Below are positions 32,108-40,980 of a DNA stretch of 55,171 nucleotides, in pieces. The DNA lies in the NCBI GenBank assembly GCA_017396395.1, contig JAFQMF010000006.1:1-55171 (forward strand), in the 5' to 3' direction. The position numbers were made by a program, and so were the translations under genes. Under the pieces are notes generated by a model that was given only the letters and a program-made list of their open reading frames with translations, was not told the DNA's origin and ran no database searches. Each line of letters starts with the position of its first letter. The first letter of the stretch is position 1. This stretch comes from Clostridia bacterium. Lineage in GTDB: Bacteria; Bacillota; Clostridia; RUG12999.

Positions 32108-33175
32108 ATGAAAAGAACATTTACTTATTTTTTATGTGGATTTGCCCTGATTCTTGTGCTTTTAAAGGGAGAGGGAGAAATATGGGTAAAATATGCTGTT
32201 GCCCTTTGCGGAAAAAGCATTATACCCTCTCTTTTTCCTTTTATGGTATTGGGCAGTATTTTGGTAAAATGCGGAGGTGCAAGAATAATAGGAAACATTT
32301 TAAATAAGCCTGTGAGCTTTATATTTGGAATGAGGGGGCAGTGCGTGCTGCCTGTAATTATTGGATATATTTGCGGTTACCCTGTAGGAAGCAAAGCGGC
32401 GGCAGATATGGTGCAAAGAGGAGAGATTTCCACGCAAGAAGGTAACGCTCTGCTTGCTTTTTGCAACAATGCAGGTCCTATGTTTATTCTTAGTGCAACC
32501 CCTCTTTTAATAGGTGTAAAAGAAGGGGGCGGAGTTTTATGGGTTTCCCATATTTTATCCTCCGTTATTATTGGAATTTTTGCAGGGAGAACTGCAAAAA
32601 AAGGAAAAGGTTCTTATCTTATGGCAAAGGAGGAAGGCATAGCCAAAGCTTGCAGCGATGGAATAAAAGAAAGCGTGGAAGGTATGCTGGGAGTATGCGG
32701 ATATGTAATATTTTTTTCGGTTATAATAGGAGTAATTTCCAAAGCTTTTTTATTTATTCCCCCTGCATATTCGCCGGTGGGAGAAAGCATTAATATTTTA
32801 ATGCGTGGATTTATGGAAACAGTGTCAGGACTTTCTGCGGTGGGGGAAAAAAGTATGCCCTTGTTTATAAAGCTTCCTCTTGCCTCTTTGATTTTAGGCT
32901 GGTCAGGAATGTGTGTGCATATGCAGGTAGCTACAGCTATAGGTAAAAGCGGACTTTCAATGAAAAAATATTTTATGGGTAAACTTGCTCAGACCGTACT
33001 TTCCACCCTTATTACCTTATTTATTGTAAGACTTATGCCCATATCTCAGGTTACTGCCAGTGTTACGGGTACAAATACAGGCATCCGTCTTTTTGCAGTT
33101 GCTTTTACTGCATATATAATATTCAACATATTTATTTTATTAGGTATAACTTTTGTTGAAAAAATACGCACTTGA
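32108..33175 (+). CDS. Sporulation integral membrane protein YlbJ-like
   Basis: A 355-aa polytopic protein of the nucleoside-recognition (Gate) family. Conserved blocks are SIIPSLFPFMVLGSILVKCGG, GYICGYPVGSKAAADMVQRGEISTQEGNALLAFCNNAGPMFI and SLILGWSGMCVHMQVATAI, which match YlbJ and SpoIIIAE-like Gate domains. AAAGGAG lies about 10 nt before the ATG at 32108; a TTG at 32099 falls inside that site. YlbJ is a sporulation protein; assignment is by family and clostridial context. Confidence 0.85.
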   Translation: MKRTFTYFLCGFALILVLLKGEGEIWVKYAVALCGKSIIPSLFPFMVLGSILVKCGGARIIGNILNKPVSFIFGMRGQCVLPVIIGYICGYPVGSKAAADMVQRGEISTQEGNALLAFCNNAGPMFILSATPLLIGVKEGGGVLWVSHILSSVIIGIFAGRTAKKGKGSYLMAKEEGIAKACSDGIKESVEGMLGVCGYVIFFSVIIGVISKAFLFIPPAYSPVGESINILMRGFMETVSGLSAVGEKSMPLFIKLPLASLILGWSGMCVHMQVATAIGKSGLSMKKYFMGKLAQTVLSTLITLFIVRLMPISQVTASVTGTNTGIRLFAVAFTAYIIFNIFILLGITFVEKIRT

Positions 33176-33200
33176 TTTTTTATTGTAAATATAGTAAAAT
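33172..33200 (+). promoter_or_regulatory. Sigma-A promoter of mutS2
   Basis: TTGATT (33172-33177, overlapping the ylbJ stop), a 17-bp spacer and TAAAAT (33195-33200). Confidence 0.6.
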
Positions 33201-33249
33201 TAAAAATATAAAATATAATGTTATAACAAAATGAAATCAGGGAAAAACC

Positions 33250-35622
33250 ATGACAGATAAGCTTTTAAAAATACTTGAATTTGATAAAATATTAGACTTA
33301 ATAGCATCCCGAGCAGTTACAGGTACTGCTAAAGAGAGAATATCAGCTCTTAAACCTGAAACGGATTATGAAAAGGTGAAGTTTCTCCAAAGCAGGATGT
33401 CAGATGCTACTGCTATGCTTGCAAGGCGTGCCATGCCGCCTGTATCCGCACTTTCGGATATAAGAGAGTCCCTTAAAAGATGCGATGCAGGGGGAACATT
33501 AGGTATGGGCGAGCTTATGCGTATTGCAAGGGTACTTTATACCACCTCCAACCTTAAAAGATATATGGAAGCGGAGGAGGATTTAGATACTATAAATGAG
33601 CTTGCCTTTCGGCTTACTGTTATTAAGGACTTGGAAAGGGATATTACCTCCGCTATTATCAGCGAGGAGGAAATGGCAGATGATGCATCAGGGGAGCTTT
33701 CTGCAATTCGCAGAAAAATCAAGCAAATAAATGCTAAAATTAAAGATATTTTAAATGATATGGTACATTCCGAAAAGTACCAGAAAGCCCTTCAGGAGCC
33801 TATTGTAACCTTGCGTGGGGATAGGTATGTAATTCCTGTAAAGTCTGAAAGCAGAGGAAGTATTCCGGGAATTTTGCATGATTCCTCCGCAACAGGTGCT
33901 ACGGTTTTTGTAGAGCCAATGGCAGTAGTTGAGGAAAACAATAAGCTTCGTGCCCTTTTTTCTGCAGAAAAAGAAGAAATTGAAAGAATTTTGGCGGAGC
34001 TTTCTGCAAGAGTGGGAGAATACAGCGGAGTAATCGGAGAAAACTTTAACACCATAATTGAAACAGATGAGCTTTTTGCCAAAGCATCTTTTTGTATTGA
34101 TTACAGATGTCATGCCCCTGAACTAAATATGGAGGGGTATGTAAATATTAAAGAGGGAAGACATCCTTTAATTGACAATAAAAAGGTAGTACCTATAAAT
34201 ATTTATCTTGGCAAGGATTTTCATACTCTTATAATTACAGGGCCAAATACAGGTGGCAAAACAGTAACTTTAAAAACTCTGGGATTGTTTTCTTTAATGG
34301 TTCAGTCAGGTCTGCATATTCCTGCAAAGGCGGGTACAAAAATGCCTGTATGGGAAAATATTTTTGCGGATATTGGCGACGAGCAGAGCATTGAGCAAAG
34401 TCTAAGTACATTTTCTTCCCATATGGTAAATGTGGTGGATATTTTAAATAAGGTAGAGAAAAACACCCTTGTTTTATTTGACGAGCTTGGAGCAGGTACT
34501 GACCCTGAGGAGGGGGCGGCACTTGCTATTGAAATACTTGAATATGTACGAAATTTTGGTGCAACCGCTGTTGCCACCACTCACTACAGTGAGCTTAAGC
34601 TATATGCAATTTCCACTTCTGATGTGGAAAATGCCTCTTGTGAATTTGATGTGGAATCACTTAGTCCTACCTATAAGCTTTTAATCGGACTTCCTGGAAA
34701 AAGTAATGCTTTTGCCATTTCCAAAAAATTAGGACTTCCTGATAAAGTTATTCAGGGAGCAAATGGCAGACTTACAGCAGAATCGGTACGGTTTGAAGAT
34801 GTAGTGGCTGAACTGCAAAACAAGCGGGAAAAGGTGAGCGAAGCTCTTTCTCAGGCAGAGCAGCTGCGAAATGAGCTGAAAAAGGAAATGCGGTCTGCAA
34901 GTGAGAAAAATAAGGAAATTAAAGATAAAAACCGCAGACTTTTAGACGAGGCAAGGTTGGAGGCAGCAAGAATAGTTCAGACGGCAAAGGATGAGATGAA
35001 CGATATTTTAAAAGAGGCAAACAAGCTTGCCAGAGAGGCTATGAAGGGAGATAAGGCTAAGGAAATTGAAAAGATGCGTCGCCGTCTTAAAGAGGCTGGG
35101 GACAGCTATGACAAAACCCTTGGCAAACGCCGTGAACAGCTGGGAACTAATAAGCCTCTTAAAAATGTAACCTTAGGTCAGAGTGTTGAAATTATTTCTA
35201 TGGGGGAAACAGGTCAGGTAGTAAGCCTGCCTAATTCTTCAGGAGATGCAGTAATTCAGGTAGGCATTATGAAAATTAAGGCAAATATCCGTGACCTTAG
35301 AAAAACTGCAGAGCCTACTCCTAGCAAGCCTGAAAGAAAAAGAGCCAGCGGCAGAGGTGTAGATAGCAAAACAATGAATGTAACCACCGAACTGGATATT
35401 CGTGGATTGATGGTAGATGAAGGCACAATGCTGCTGGATAAGTTTATTGATGATGCGGTAATGGCATCTGTAAAAAACATTTCAGTAATTCACGGAAAAG
35501 GTACAGGGGCACTAAGAGCAGGTATTCACAGCTTTTTAAAACATAACAAATTTGTTAAATCCTATCGTCTTGGTGTATATGGAGAAGGAGATACCGGCGT
35601 TACCATAATTGAGTTGAAATAA
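33250..35622 (+). CDS. mutS2: Endonuclease MutS2 / ribosome rescue factor
   Basis: A 790-aa MutS2, which lacks the mismatch-recognition domain of MutS. A helical core is followed by an ABC-type ATPase (Walker A GPNTGGKT at about 331, ALFDELGAGTDPEEGAAL Walker B/signature), then a coiled-coil clamp region (about 515-640) and a C-terminal Smr nuclease domain (about 715-790: TELDIRGLMVDEG, HGKGTGALRAGI). MutS2 suppresses homologous recombination and splits collided ribosomes in Bacillus. AGGGA precedes the ATG. A strong terminator follows. Confidence 0.96.
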   Translation: MTDKLLKILEFDKILDLIASRAVTGTAKERISALKPETDYEKVKFLQSRMSDATAMLARRAMPPVSALSDIRESLKRCDAGGTLGMGELMRIARVLYTTSNLKRYMEAEEDLDTINELAFRLTVIKDLERDITSAIISEEEMADDASGELSAIRRKIKQINAKIKDILNDMVHSEKYQKALQEPIVTLRGDRYVIPVKSESRGSIPGILHDSSATGATVFVEPMAVVEENNKLRALFSAEKEEIERILAELSARVGEYSGVIGENFNTIIETDELFAKASFCIDYRCHAPELNMEGYVNIKEGRHPLIDNKKVVPINIYLGKDFHTLIITGPNTGGKTVTLKTLGLFSLMVQSGLHIPAKAGTKMPVWENIFADIGDEQSIEQSLSTFSSHMVNVVDILNKVEKNTLVLFDELGAGTDPEEGAALAIEILEYVRNFGATAVATTHYSELKLYAISTSDVENASCEFDVESLSPTYKLLIGLPGKSNAFAISKKLGLPDKVIQGANGRLTAESVRFEDVVAELQNKREKVSEALSQAEQLRNELKKEMRSASEKNKEIKDKNRRLLDEARLEAARIVQTAKDEMNDILKEANKLAREAMKGDKAKEIEKMRRRLKEAGDSYDKTLGKRREQLGTNKPLKNVTLGQSVEIISMGETGQVVSLPNSSGDAVIQVGIMKIKANIRDLRKTAEPTPSKPERKRASGRGVDSKTMNVTTELDIRGLMVDEGTMLLDKFIDDAVMASVKNISVIHGKGTGALRAGIHSFLKHNKFVKSYRLGVYGEGDTGVTIIELK

Positions 35623-35656
35623 AAAAGGACAAAATGCTTTCGCATTTTGTCCTTTT
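35623..35656. terminator. Bidirectional terminator between mutS2 and the kinase gene
   Basis: AAAAGGACAAAATGC (35623-35637) pairs perfectly over 15 bp with GCATTTTGTCCTTTT (35642-35656); loop TTTC. Confidence 0.92.
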
Positions 35657-35675
35657 ACTTTGTATAAGAATTAGA

Positions 35676-36425
35676 TTATTCGTAATCTACTACATTAACC
35701 CAGGAAAGAAGAAATTCTCTTTCTTTTTCGTTACCTTTAACGGATTGTGAAGCGGCAACGATAGGCATCCACTTTTGCACATACTGCTTAGCAGTATCAC
35801 TTTTTTTGCAGAATAAATCAAGATACTTTTCAGCACCTTCAATATTTCCTTCAAGACAGAAAAGAAGGTAGGTTCTTGCAACATCTGCAGAAGCGTTACC
35901 CTGAGTTGCGTGTGCCCAGTCAATAACATATGCTGTTTTGTCCTTTGCAATAATTACATTAGAGGGGTTAAAATCGCCGTGGCAAAGCTTAGTGTGCTTA
36001 GGCATACCTTCAAGCCTTGTATGAAGGTCGTATCTTGTTGTAGCATCTAAATCTGACTGGGAAATTTTTCTGTTCATTTTATCCTTGAGCTTTGTAAGAA
36101 GAGGACATTTTTTAGAATGTACTTCCATCTGAACATCCACAAAAAGCTCTAAATATTCATCAAACTTATCAGGATTTTCTTCCATAAGAGTTTGGAGAGT
36201 TTTTCCCTCAATATAGTCGGAAAAAATTGCCCATTTGCCGTCTATCATACAAACTTCTTTAATTTTGTTAATCTTAAGTCCTGTCTCTTCAACTCTGGAC
36301 TGGTTAAGGGCCTCATTTAATACATCTGCTTTGGAAAAATCTTCGTTAAAAACCTTAATACAATCACTACCGCTATGGTAAAGTGTTTTGTTGTTTCTTA
36401 CTGCAATTACTTTTTCAAGCTTCAT
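35676..36425 (-). CDS. Aminoglycoside-phosphotransferase-fold kinase
   Basis: A 249-aa protein with the APH/choline-kinase fold. Brenner motif LCHGDFNPSNVII (about residues 147-159) and the metal-binding VIDWAHATQGNASADVARTYLL (about 168) are intact, and an N-terminal lobe with ALNQSRVEETGLKINKI is visible. The fold phosphorylates small alcohols or amines. Substrates include choline and sugars as well as drugs, so resistance cannot be inferred. AAGGGAGG precedes the ATG. It lies 14 bp after adhE on the same strand, so it is probably co-transcribed. Confidence 0.8.
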   Translation of the reverse strand: MKLEKVIAVRNNKTLYHSGSDCIKVFNEDFSKADVLNEALNQSRVEETGLKINKIKEVCMIDGKWAIFSDYIEGKTLQTLMEENPDKFDEYLELFVDVQMEVHSKKCPLLTKLKDKMNRKISQSDLDATTRYDLHTRLEGMPKHTKLCHGDFNPSNVIIAKDKTAYVIDWAHATQGNASADVARTYLLFCLEGNIEGAEKYLDLFCKKSDTAKQYVQKWMPIVAASQSVKGNEKEREFLLSWVNVVDYE

Positions 36426-36439
36426 TCTAATTTCCTCCC

Positions 36440-39058
36440 TTATACTTTTTTATGTTCGCCATAATAAGCGTTAAGATACATTTGTTTCATTTCACTCATA
36501 AGAGGATATCTGGGGTTAGCACCTGTACACTGGTCATCAAATGCCTGTTCTACCATTTCATCAAGATTTTCCATAAATGCCTTTTCATCTATATCATAGT
36601 CGCGAATACACTTTTTAATGCCAACCTTTTCTTTAAGCTCATTAATTGCATTGATAAGCTTTTCAAGCTTTTCTTCATCGGTTTTTCCGCCAAGACCAAG
36701 GTAATCAGCAACCTCTGCATATCTGCTAAGTGTATGAGGATGGTCATACTGTGAGAAGGTACCCATTTTCACAGGAACTTCGCTTGCATTAAAACGAAGA
36801 ACTTCTTCCAGCATAAGAGCGTTTGCAACACCATGAGGAAGGTGATAAAAAGCACCCAGCTTATGAGCCATAGAGTGGCAGATACCAAGAAAAGCATTTG
36901 CAAAAGCCATACCTGCAATTGTAGCAGCGTTAGCCATTTTTTCTCTTGCTTTCACATCTTCTGTGCCATTATCATATGCTCTGGGAAGATATTCAAATAT
37001 AATCTTAAGTGCCTTTAATGCAAGACCGTCTGTGTAATCTGTAGCAAGCATAGCTGCATATGCTTCAAGTGCGTGAGATACTGCGTCAATACCTGATGCT
37101 GCAGTAAGTCCCTTAGGAGCAGACATATGAAAATCAGTATCAATTATAGCCATATTGGGAAGCAATTCATAGTCAGCAAGAGGATATTTAACTCCTGTTG
37201 ATTCGTCAGTAATAACTGCAAAAGGAGTTACCTCAGAACCTGTACCTGCAGATGTGGGAATAGCAATAAAGTACGCTTTTTCGCCCATCTTGGGGAAGGT
37301 GTATATTCTTTTTCTGATGTCAATGAATCGCATTGCCATATCCATAAAATCAGCTTCAGGATGTTCATAAAGAACCCACATAATTTTAGCTGCGTCCATA
37401 GCACTTCCGCCGCCAAGAGCAATAATGCAGTCGGGCTGGAAGGCACTCATCTGCTTTGCACCCTCTTTTGCACAACCCAGTGTAGGGTCAGGAGCAACAT
37501 CAAAGAATGTTGTATGAGAAATGCCCATACTGTCAAGCTTATCTGTAATAGCTTTTGTATATCCGTTATTATAAAGGAAAGTGTCAGTTACAATAAATGC
37601 TCTTTTTTTACCCATAACATTTTTAAGTTCATCAAGAGCAACAGGCAGACAACCTTTTTTCATATAAACCTTCTCAGGAGCTCTGAACCAAAGCATATTT
37701 TCCCTTCTTTCAGCAACAGTTTTAATATTTAAAAGATGTTTTACACCAACGTTATCAGAGACACTGTTTCCGCCCCATGAGCCACATCCGAGTGTAAGGG
37801 AAGGAGCAAGGTTAAAATTATAAAGATCGCCGATACCGCCGTGAGATGAAGGAGTATTAACAAGAATGCGGCAGGTTTTCATACGATGTGCAAACTTTTC
37901 AATTTTTTCTTTTTCTGTAGCTGCGTTCAGGTAAATGGAAGAGGTGTGTCCGTAACCGCCGTCAGCAACAAGTCTTTCAGCCTTATTAAGAGCATCTTCA
38001 AAATTCTTTGCTTTGTACATAGCAAGAACAGGAGAAAGCTTTTCATGAGCAAATTCTTCAGAAAGATCAACACTTTCAACTTCGCCAATAATAATTTTTG
38101 TGCTTTCGGGTACATCAACACCTGCAAGCTGTGCAATTTTATAAGCACTTTGTCCAACAATTTTTGCATTTAACGAACCATTGATTAAAATTGTCTTTCT
38201 TACCTTTTCAGTTTCTTCAGGATTTAAGAAATAGCAACCTCTGTAAGCAAATTCATTTTTAACCTTGTCATATATTTTGTCAAGAACAATACAAGACTGC
38301 TCGGAAGCACAAATCATACCATTATCAAATGTCTTAGAGTGAATAATTGAGCTTACTGCAAGAGTAATGTCTGCACTGTCATCAATAATTGCTGGAGTAT
38401 TACCTGCACCAACACCAAGTGCGGGTTTACCGCTGGAGTAAGCAGCTTTAACCATACCTGGACCGCCTGTTGCAAGTATAATATCAACTTCCCTCATAAG
38501 AAGATTTGTCATATCAAGACCGGGAACGTCAATCCATGAAATTATTTCCTCAGGAGCACCTGCTTTAACTGCAGCCTCAAGTACAATTTTAGAAGCTTCA
38601 ATTGTAGAATTCTTTGCTCTTGGGTGAGGACTGATTATAATACCATTTCTTGTTTTAAGTGCGATAAGAGTTTTAAAAATAGCTGTAGAGGTAGGGTTTG
38701 TTGTGGGAATAACCGCACCGATAACCCCAATTGGTTCAGCGATTTTAATTGTACCAAAAGCGGTGTCTTCTTCAAGAATACCACATGTTTTAGTGTTTTT
38801 GTATGCGTTGTAGATATATTCACTTGCGTAATTATTTTTAATTACCTTATCTTCCACAATACCCATACCTGTTTCTTCAACCGCAAGCTTTGCAAGAGGG
38901 ATTCTCATTTTATTTGCGGCAGAGGCCGCTGCAAGGAAGATTTTATCTACCTGCTCCTGAGTGTAGGTAGCAAACTTTGCCTGAGCCTGGCGGGTTCTGG
39001 CAATAGCCTCTTGGAGAGCTTCTGTGCTGTCGACAATAATACGACCTTTTGCTTTCAT
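36440..39058 (-). CDS. adhE: Bifunctional aldehyde-alcohol dehydrogenase AdhE
   Basis: An 872-aa fermentation enzyme that converts acetyl-CoA to acetaldehyde and then ethanol using NADH. The N-terminal half is an acylating aldehyde dehydrogenase (ETGMGIVEDKVIKNNYASEYIYNAYK; catalytic Cys in NGMICASEQS, about residue 250). The C-terminal half from about 450 is an iron-dependent alcohol dehydrogenase (GGGSAMDAAKIMWVLYEHPEADF, ASGIDAVSHALEAY, HGVANALMLEEVLRFN, with Asp and three His as metal ligands). Length is normal for clostridial AdhE. GAGGT precedes the ATG by 6 nt. The promoter overlaps a Rex-type operator, which fits NADH-responsive control. Confidence 0.97.
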   Translation of the reverse strand: MKAKGRIIVDSTEALQEAIARTRQAQAKFATYTQEQVDKIFLAAASAANKMRIPLAKLAVEETGMGIVEDKVIKNNYASEYIYNAYKNTKTCGILEEDTAFGTIKIAEPIGVIGAVIPTTNPTSTAIFKTLIALKTRNGIIISPHPRAKNSTIEASKIVLEAAVKAGAPEEIISWIDVPGLDMTNLLMREVDIILATGGPGMVKAAYSSGKPALGVGAGNTPAIIDDSADITLAVSSIIHSKTFDNGMICASEQSCIVLDKIYDKVKNEFAYRGCYFLNPEETEKVRKTILINGSLNAKIVGQSAYKIAQLAGVDVPESTKIIIGEVESVDLSEEFAHEKLSPVLAMYKAKNFEDALNKAERLVADGGYGHTSSIYLNAATEKEKIEKFAHRMKTCRILVNTPSSHGGIGDLYNFNLAPSLTLGCGSWGGNSVSDNVGVKHLLNIKTVAERRENMLWFRAPEKVYMKKGCLPVALDELKNVMGKKRAFIVTDTFLYNNGYTKAITDKLDSMGISHTTFFDVAPDPTLGCAKEGAKQMSAFQPDCIIALGGGSAMDAAKIMWVLYEHPEADFMDMAMRFIDIRKRIYTFPKMGEKAYFIAIPTSAGTGSEVTPFAVITDESTGVKYPLADYELLPNMAIIDTDFHMSAPKGLTAASGIDAVSHALEAYAAMLATDYTDGLALKALKIIFEYLPRAYDNGTEDVKAREKMANAATIAGMAFANAFLGICHSMAHKLGAFYHLPHGVANALMLEEVLRFNASEVPVKMGTFSQYDHPHTLSRYAEVADYLGLGGKTDEEKLEKLINAINELKEKVGIKKCIRDYDIDEKAFMENLDEMVEQAFDDQCTGANPRYPLMSEMKQMYLNAYYGEHKKV

Positions 39059-39102
39059 ATTTATACCTCACTTTATTTTTATGTTATTATTGATTTTACT
39101 TC

Positions 39103-39120
39103 TTGATAATATTTTAACAA
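39103..39120. promoter_or_regulatory. Rex-type operator at adhE
   Basis: TTGATAATATTTTAACAA matches the Rex consensus TTGTTAA-N4-TTAACAA with one mismatch. It overlaps the adhE -10 at 39111-39116. Rex represses fermentation genes at low NADH/NAD+, and adhE is a known Rex target in clostridia. Confidence 0.75.
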
Positions 39121-39139
39121 ATCTTTATGTGTTTGTCAA
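39111..39139 (-). promoter_or_regulatory. Sigma-A promoter of adhE
   Basis: On the minus strand, TTGACA (39134-39139), a 17-bp spacer and TAAAAT (39111-39116). Between it and the terminator at 39340 lies about 200 bp of AT-rich sequence in which I see no gene. Confidence 0.8.
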
Positions 39140-39339
39140 TAGTTAGATTGGTAAATACAACAAAGGATAACAGGGAAAATATGTATGGTAAATGAACAAA
39201 AAATTGACCTTGAGATGGTATCATTTACTAAAAACGGAATAATATATTTTTTGTAAGATTTAATTGGATATTTTGGAAAATGTTATTTAAAAAAACTAAG
39301 AAATTCACCAGCTTATTATTAATAAATAGGGAAATACTA

Positions 39340-39371
39340 AAAGAGGTTGAGCAAGAACTCAACCTCTTTTT
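39340..39371. terminator. Terminator after spoVT
   Basis: AAAGAGGTTGAG pairs with CTCAACCTCTTT over 12 bp, with a T run on the plus strand and a shorter one on the minus strand. It lies downstream of the spoVT stop; no plus-strand gene precedes it. Confidence 0.8.
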
Positions 39372-39413
39372 CGTAGTGTATATAATGAAAAGGAATTTAT
39401 ATTATAAAGAAAC

Positions 39414-39959
39414 TCAGCTTTCCATATGCTTGCCAATAAATCCTGCTGCCGCAGATGCAAGCTTTAACTCGATTTCTCCCATACTGCGTACCTTATCTTT
39501 TTCACTGCCAAGTATTGCAACTGTGCCTACGGTATCACCTTCAGTAATAATAGGAACAGCTACCCCCACAATATATGCTGTTTCTCCTTCAATTATTTCC
39601 ACATCATTTCCCTCTTCCCCTTTATAGACACAGCGGGAATTCATTATATTTTCCATTTCCTGACTTACTTTTTTATCCACCAGTTCCTTTTTAGGTGCTC
39701 CCGCTACTGCAATAACAGAATCTTTATCAGTTACACATACCACTCTTCCGGTAGTGCGGGAAAGTACATCTGCATAATCCCCTGCAAATTCGCTAAGTTC
39801 ACCTATTGGTGAATATTTTTTGAAAATAACTTCTCCGTCACGATTAGTAAATATTTCAAGCGGGTCGCCCTCACGAATACGCATTGTACGGCGTATTTCT
39901 TTAGGTATAACCACTCTTCCCAAGTCATCAATTCTACGGACAATACCTGTTGCTTTCAT
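39414..39959 (-). CDS. spoVT: Stage V sporulation protein T (AbrB family)
   Basis: A 181-aa transcription factor. The N-terminal SpoVT-AbrB DNA-binding domain (MKATGIVRRIDDLGRVVIPKEIRRTMRIREGDPLEIF, residues 1-52) is followed by a GAF-like C-terminal domain (about 55-181: AVAGAPKKELVDKKVS, VGVAVPIITEGDTVGTVAILG). That is the full SpoVT architecture, longer than plain AbrB. It adjusts forespore gene expression late in sporulation. AAAGGAG precedes the ATG. A sigma-G-like promoter lies upstream. Confidence 0.95.
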   Translation of the reverse strand: MKATGIVRRIDDLGRVVIPKEIRRTMRIREGDPLEIFTNRDGEVIFKKYSPIGELSEFAGDYADVLSRTTGRVVCVTDKDSVIAVAGAPKKELVDKKVSQEMENIMNSRCVYKGEEGNDVEIIEGETAYIVGVAVPIITEGDTVGTVAILGSEKDKVRSMGEIELKLASAAAGFIGKHMES

Positions 39960-39992
39960 ATTAAAACTCCTTTGAAAATCATTTTACACACA

Positions 39993-40022
39993 TAGTATTT
40001 GTCCATTGACAAAATTTATCCA
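39993..40022 (-). promoter_or_regulatory. Possible sigma-G/F-type promoter of spoVT
   Basis: On the minus strand, TGGATA (40017-40022), a 17-bp spacer and AATACTA (39993-39999). Each element is one base off the sigma-G pattern TGHATR / CATWHTA. spoVT of B. subtilis is under sigma G. Confidence 0.35.
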
Positions 40023-40108
40023 AAGAAATTTTTGGGAAAATTTTAAAAACAGTAAAATAACAACCAAGACTTTATATGATTTTTCATAAATATCATACTT
40101 TGAAAAAA

Positions 40109-40963
40109 TCAGTATTTATAAATAAACTCAGCTGTTTCAGCACTGAAAATATAGTTTTCGCCATTTTTTAAAATCACTCTGTAAGCAGGGAGAAGTGTAA
40201 GAAGTATTGGGGAGTCGCTTTCAGGCTGAACGCCCAGAGTATAACCCATTTTAATATCTACAATTTCAGTTTCCTTTGTTTTATCAAGACTATCTACATT
40301 AAGAAGATTAATCAGAACTTTTGTTTCATCTGTGCAAACAATATATTTATCGCCCCTGCCCAAATTCTGATTAATTTCCGGCCAATAGCCTTCGATAGAA
40401 ATAAGCTGACCCTCTTTGGAAAGAACAATTAAAAGGTATCCTTCATAAAATGGCAGGTCGTCTATGTTTTTACCAAAGCGTACCGAGTAAACCTCGCCCT
40501 GTGCAGAAAAATCACGCACAGCTGTATCTTTAACATCAAACCCCTTTTTCTCCAAAATTTCCAATGCCTTTTCAATAGCATTATTATCTCGTATGCCGTC
40601 TGCAATAACACTGCTGTTGTAATTTTCATATAAAAAAGCAACAGAATTAAAGTCAACTCTTCCTGATTTATTCTCATAGCCTGTATCTGTTTTACTGCAG
40701 GGACCAAGCAAATTTTCTGCTAATACATTCAACTTATCAATAGAATTGGAAATACTGCAACGACGAAGGCGGGGAGTGTTTCTTTTTATAATATCCTTGT
40801 CAATGGTAATATTGTTTGCTTCAAGTATTTTTATGGTATCTGCAACAGTTTCTGCAGATACTTCACGGCTGGTATCATTTTTTATATAAAGATTTGTTAT
40901 TAAATAAATATTTACAAATAAAAACAAAAAAATTAAAAGGGTTTTAATCTTAGACCAGGACAT
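40109..40963 (-). CDS. walI: WalK regulatory protein YycI (WalI)
   Basis: A 284-aa single-span membrane protein: a cytoplasmic start MSWSKIKTLLIFLFLFVNIYLITNLYIK (span about residues 7-26) and an extracytoplasmic YycI domain with SVRFGKNIDDLPFYEGYLLIVLSKEGQLISIEGYW and GYTLGVQPESDSPILLTLLPAYRVILKNGENYIFSAETAEF. With YycH it inhibits the WalK kinase in Bacillus. GGAGG precedes the ATG by 7 nt. Last gene of the wal operon. Confidence 0.85.
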   Translation of the reverse strand: MSWSKIKTLLIFLFLFVNIYLITNLYIKNDTSREVSAETVADTIKILEANNITIDKDIIKRNTPRLRRCSISNSIDKLNVLAENLLGPCSKTDTGYENKSGRVDFNSVAFLYENYNSSVIADGIRDNNAIEKALEILEKKGFDVKDTAVRDFSAQGEVYSVRFGKNIDDLPFYEGYLLIVLSKEGQLISIEGYWPEINQNLGRGDKYIVCTDETKVLINLLNVDSLDKTKETEIVDIKMGYTLGVQPESDSPILLTLLPAYRVILKNGENYIFSAETAEFIYKY

Positions 40964-40980
40964 TTTTTCACCTCCAATAT

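Noticed and set aside
35676..36425. Aminoglycoside resistance gene
   Set aside because: The APH fold is shared by many kinases of ordinary metabolites. It lies beside adhE in a housekeeping setting, with nothing drug-specific visible.
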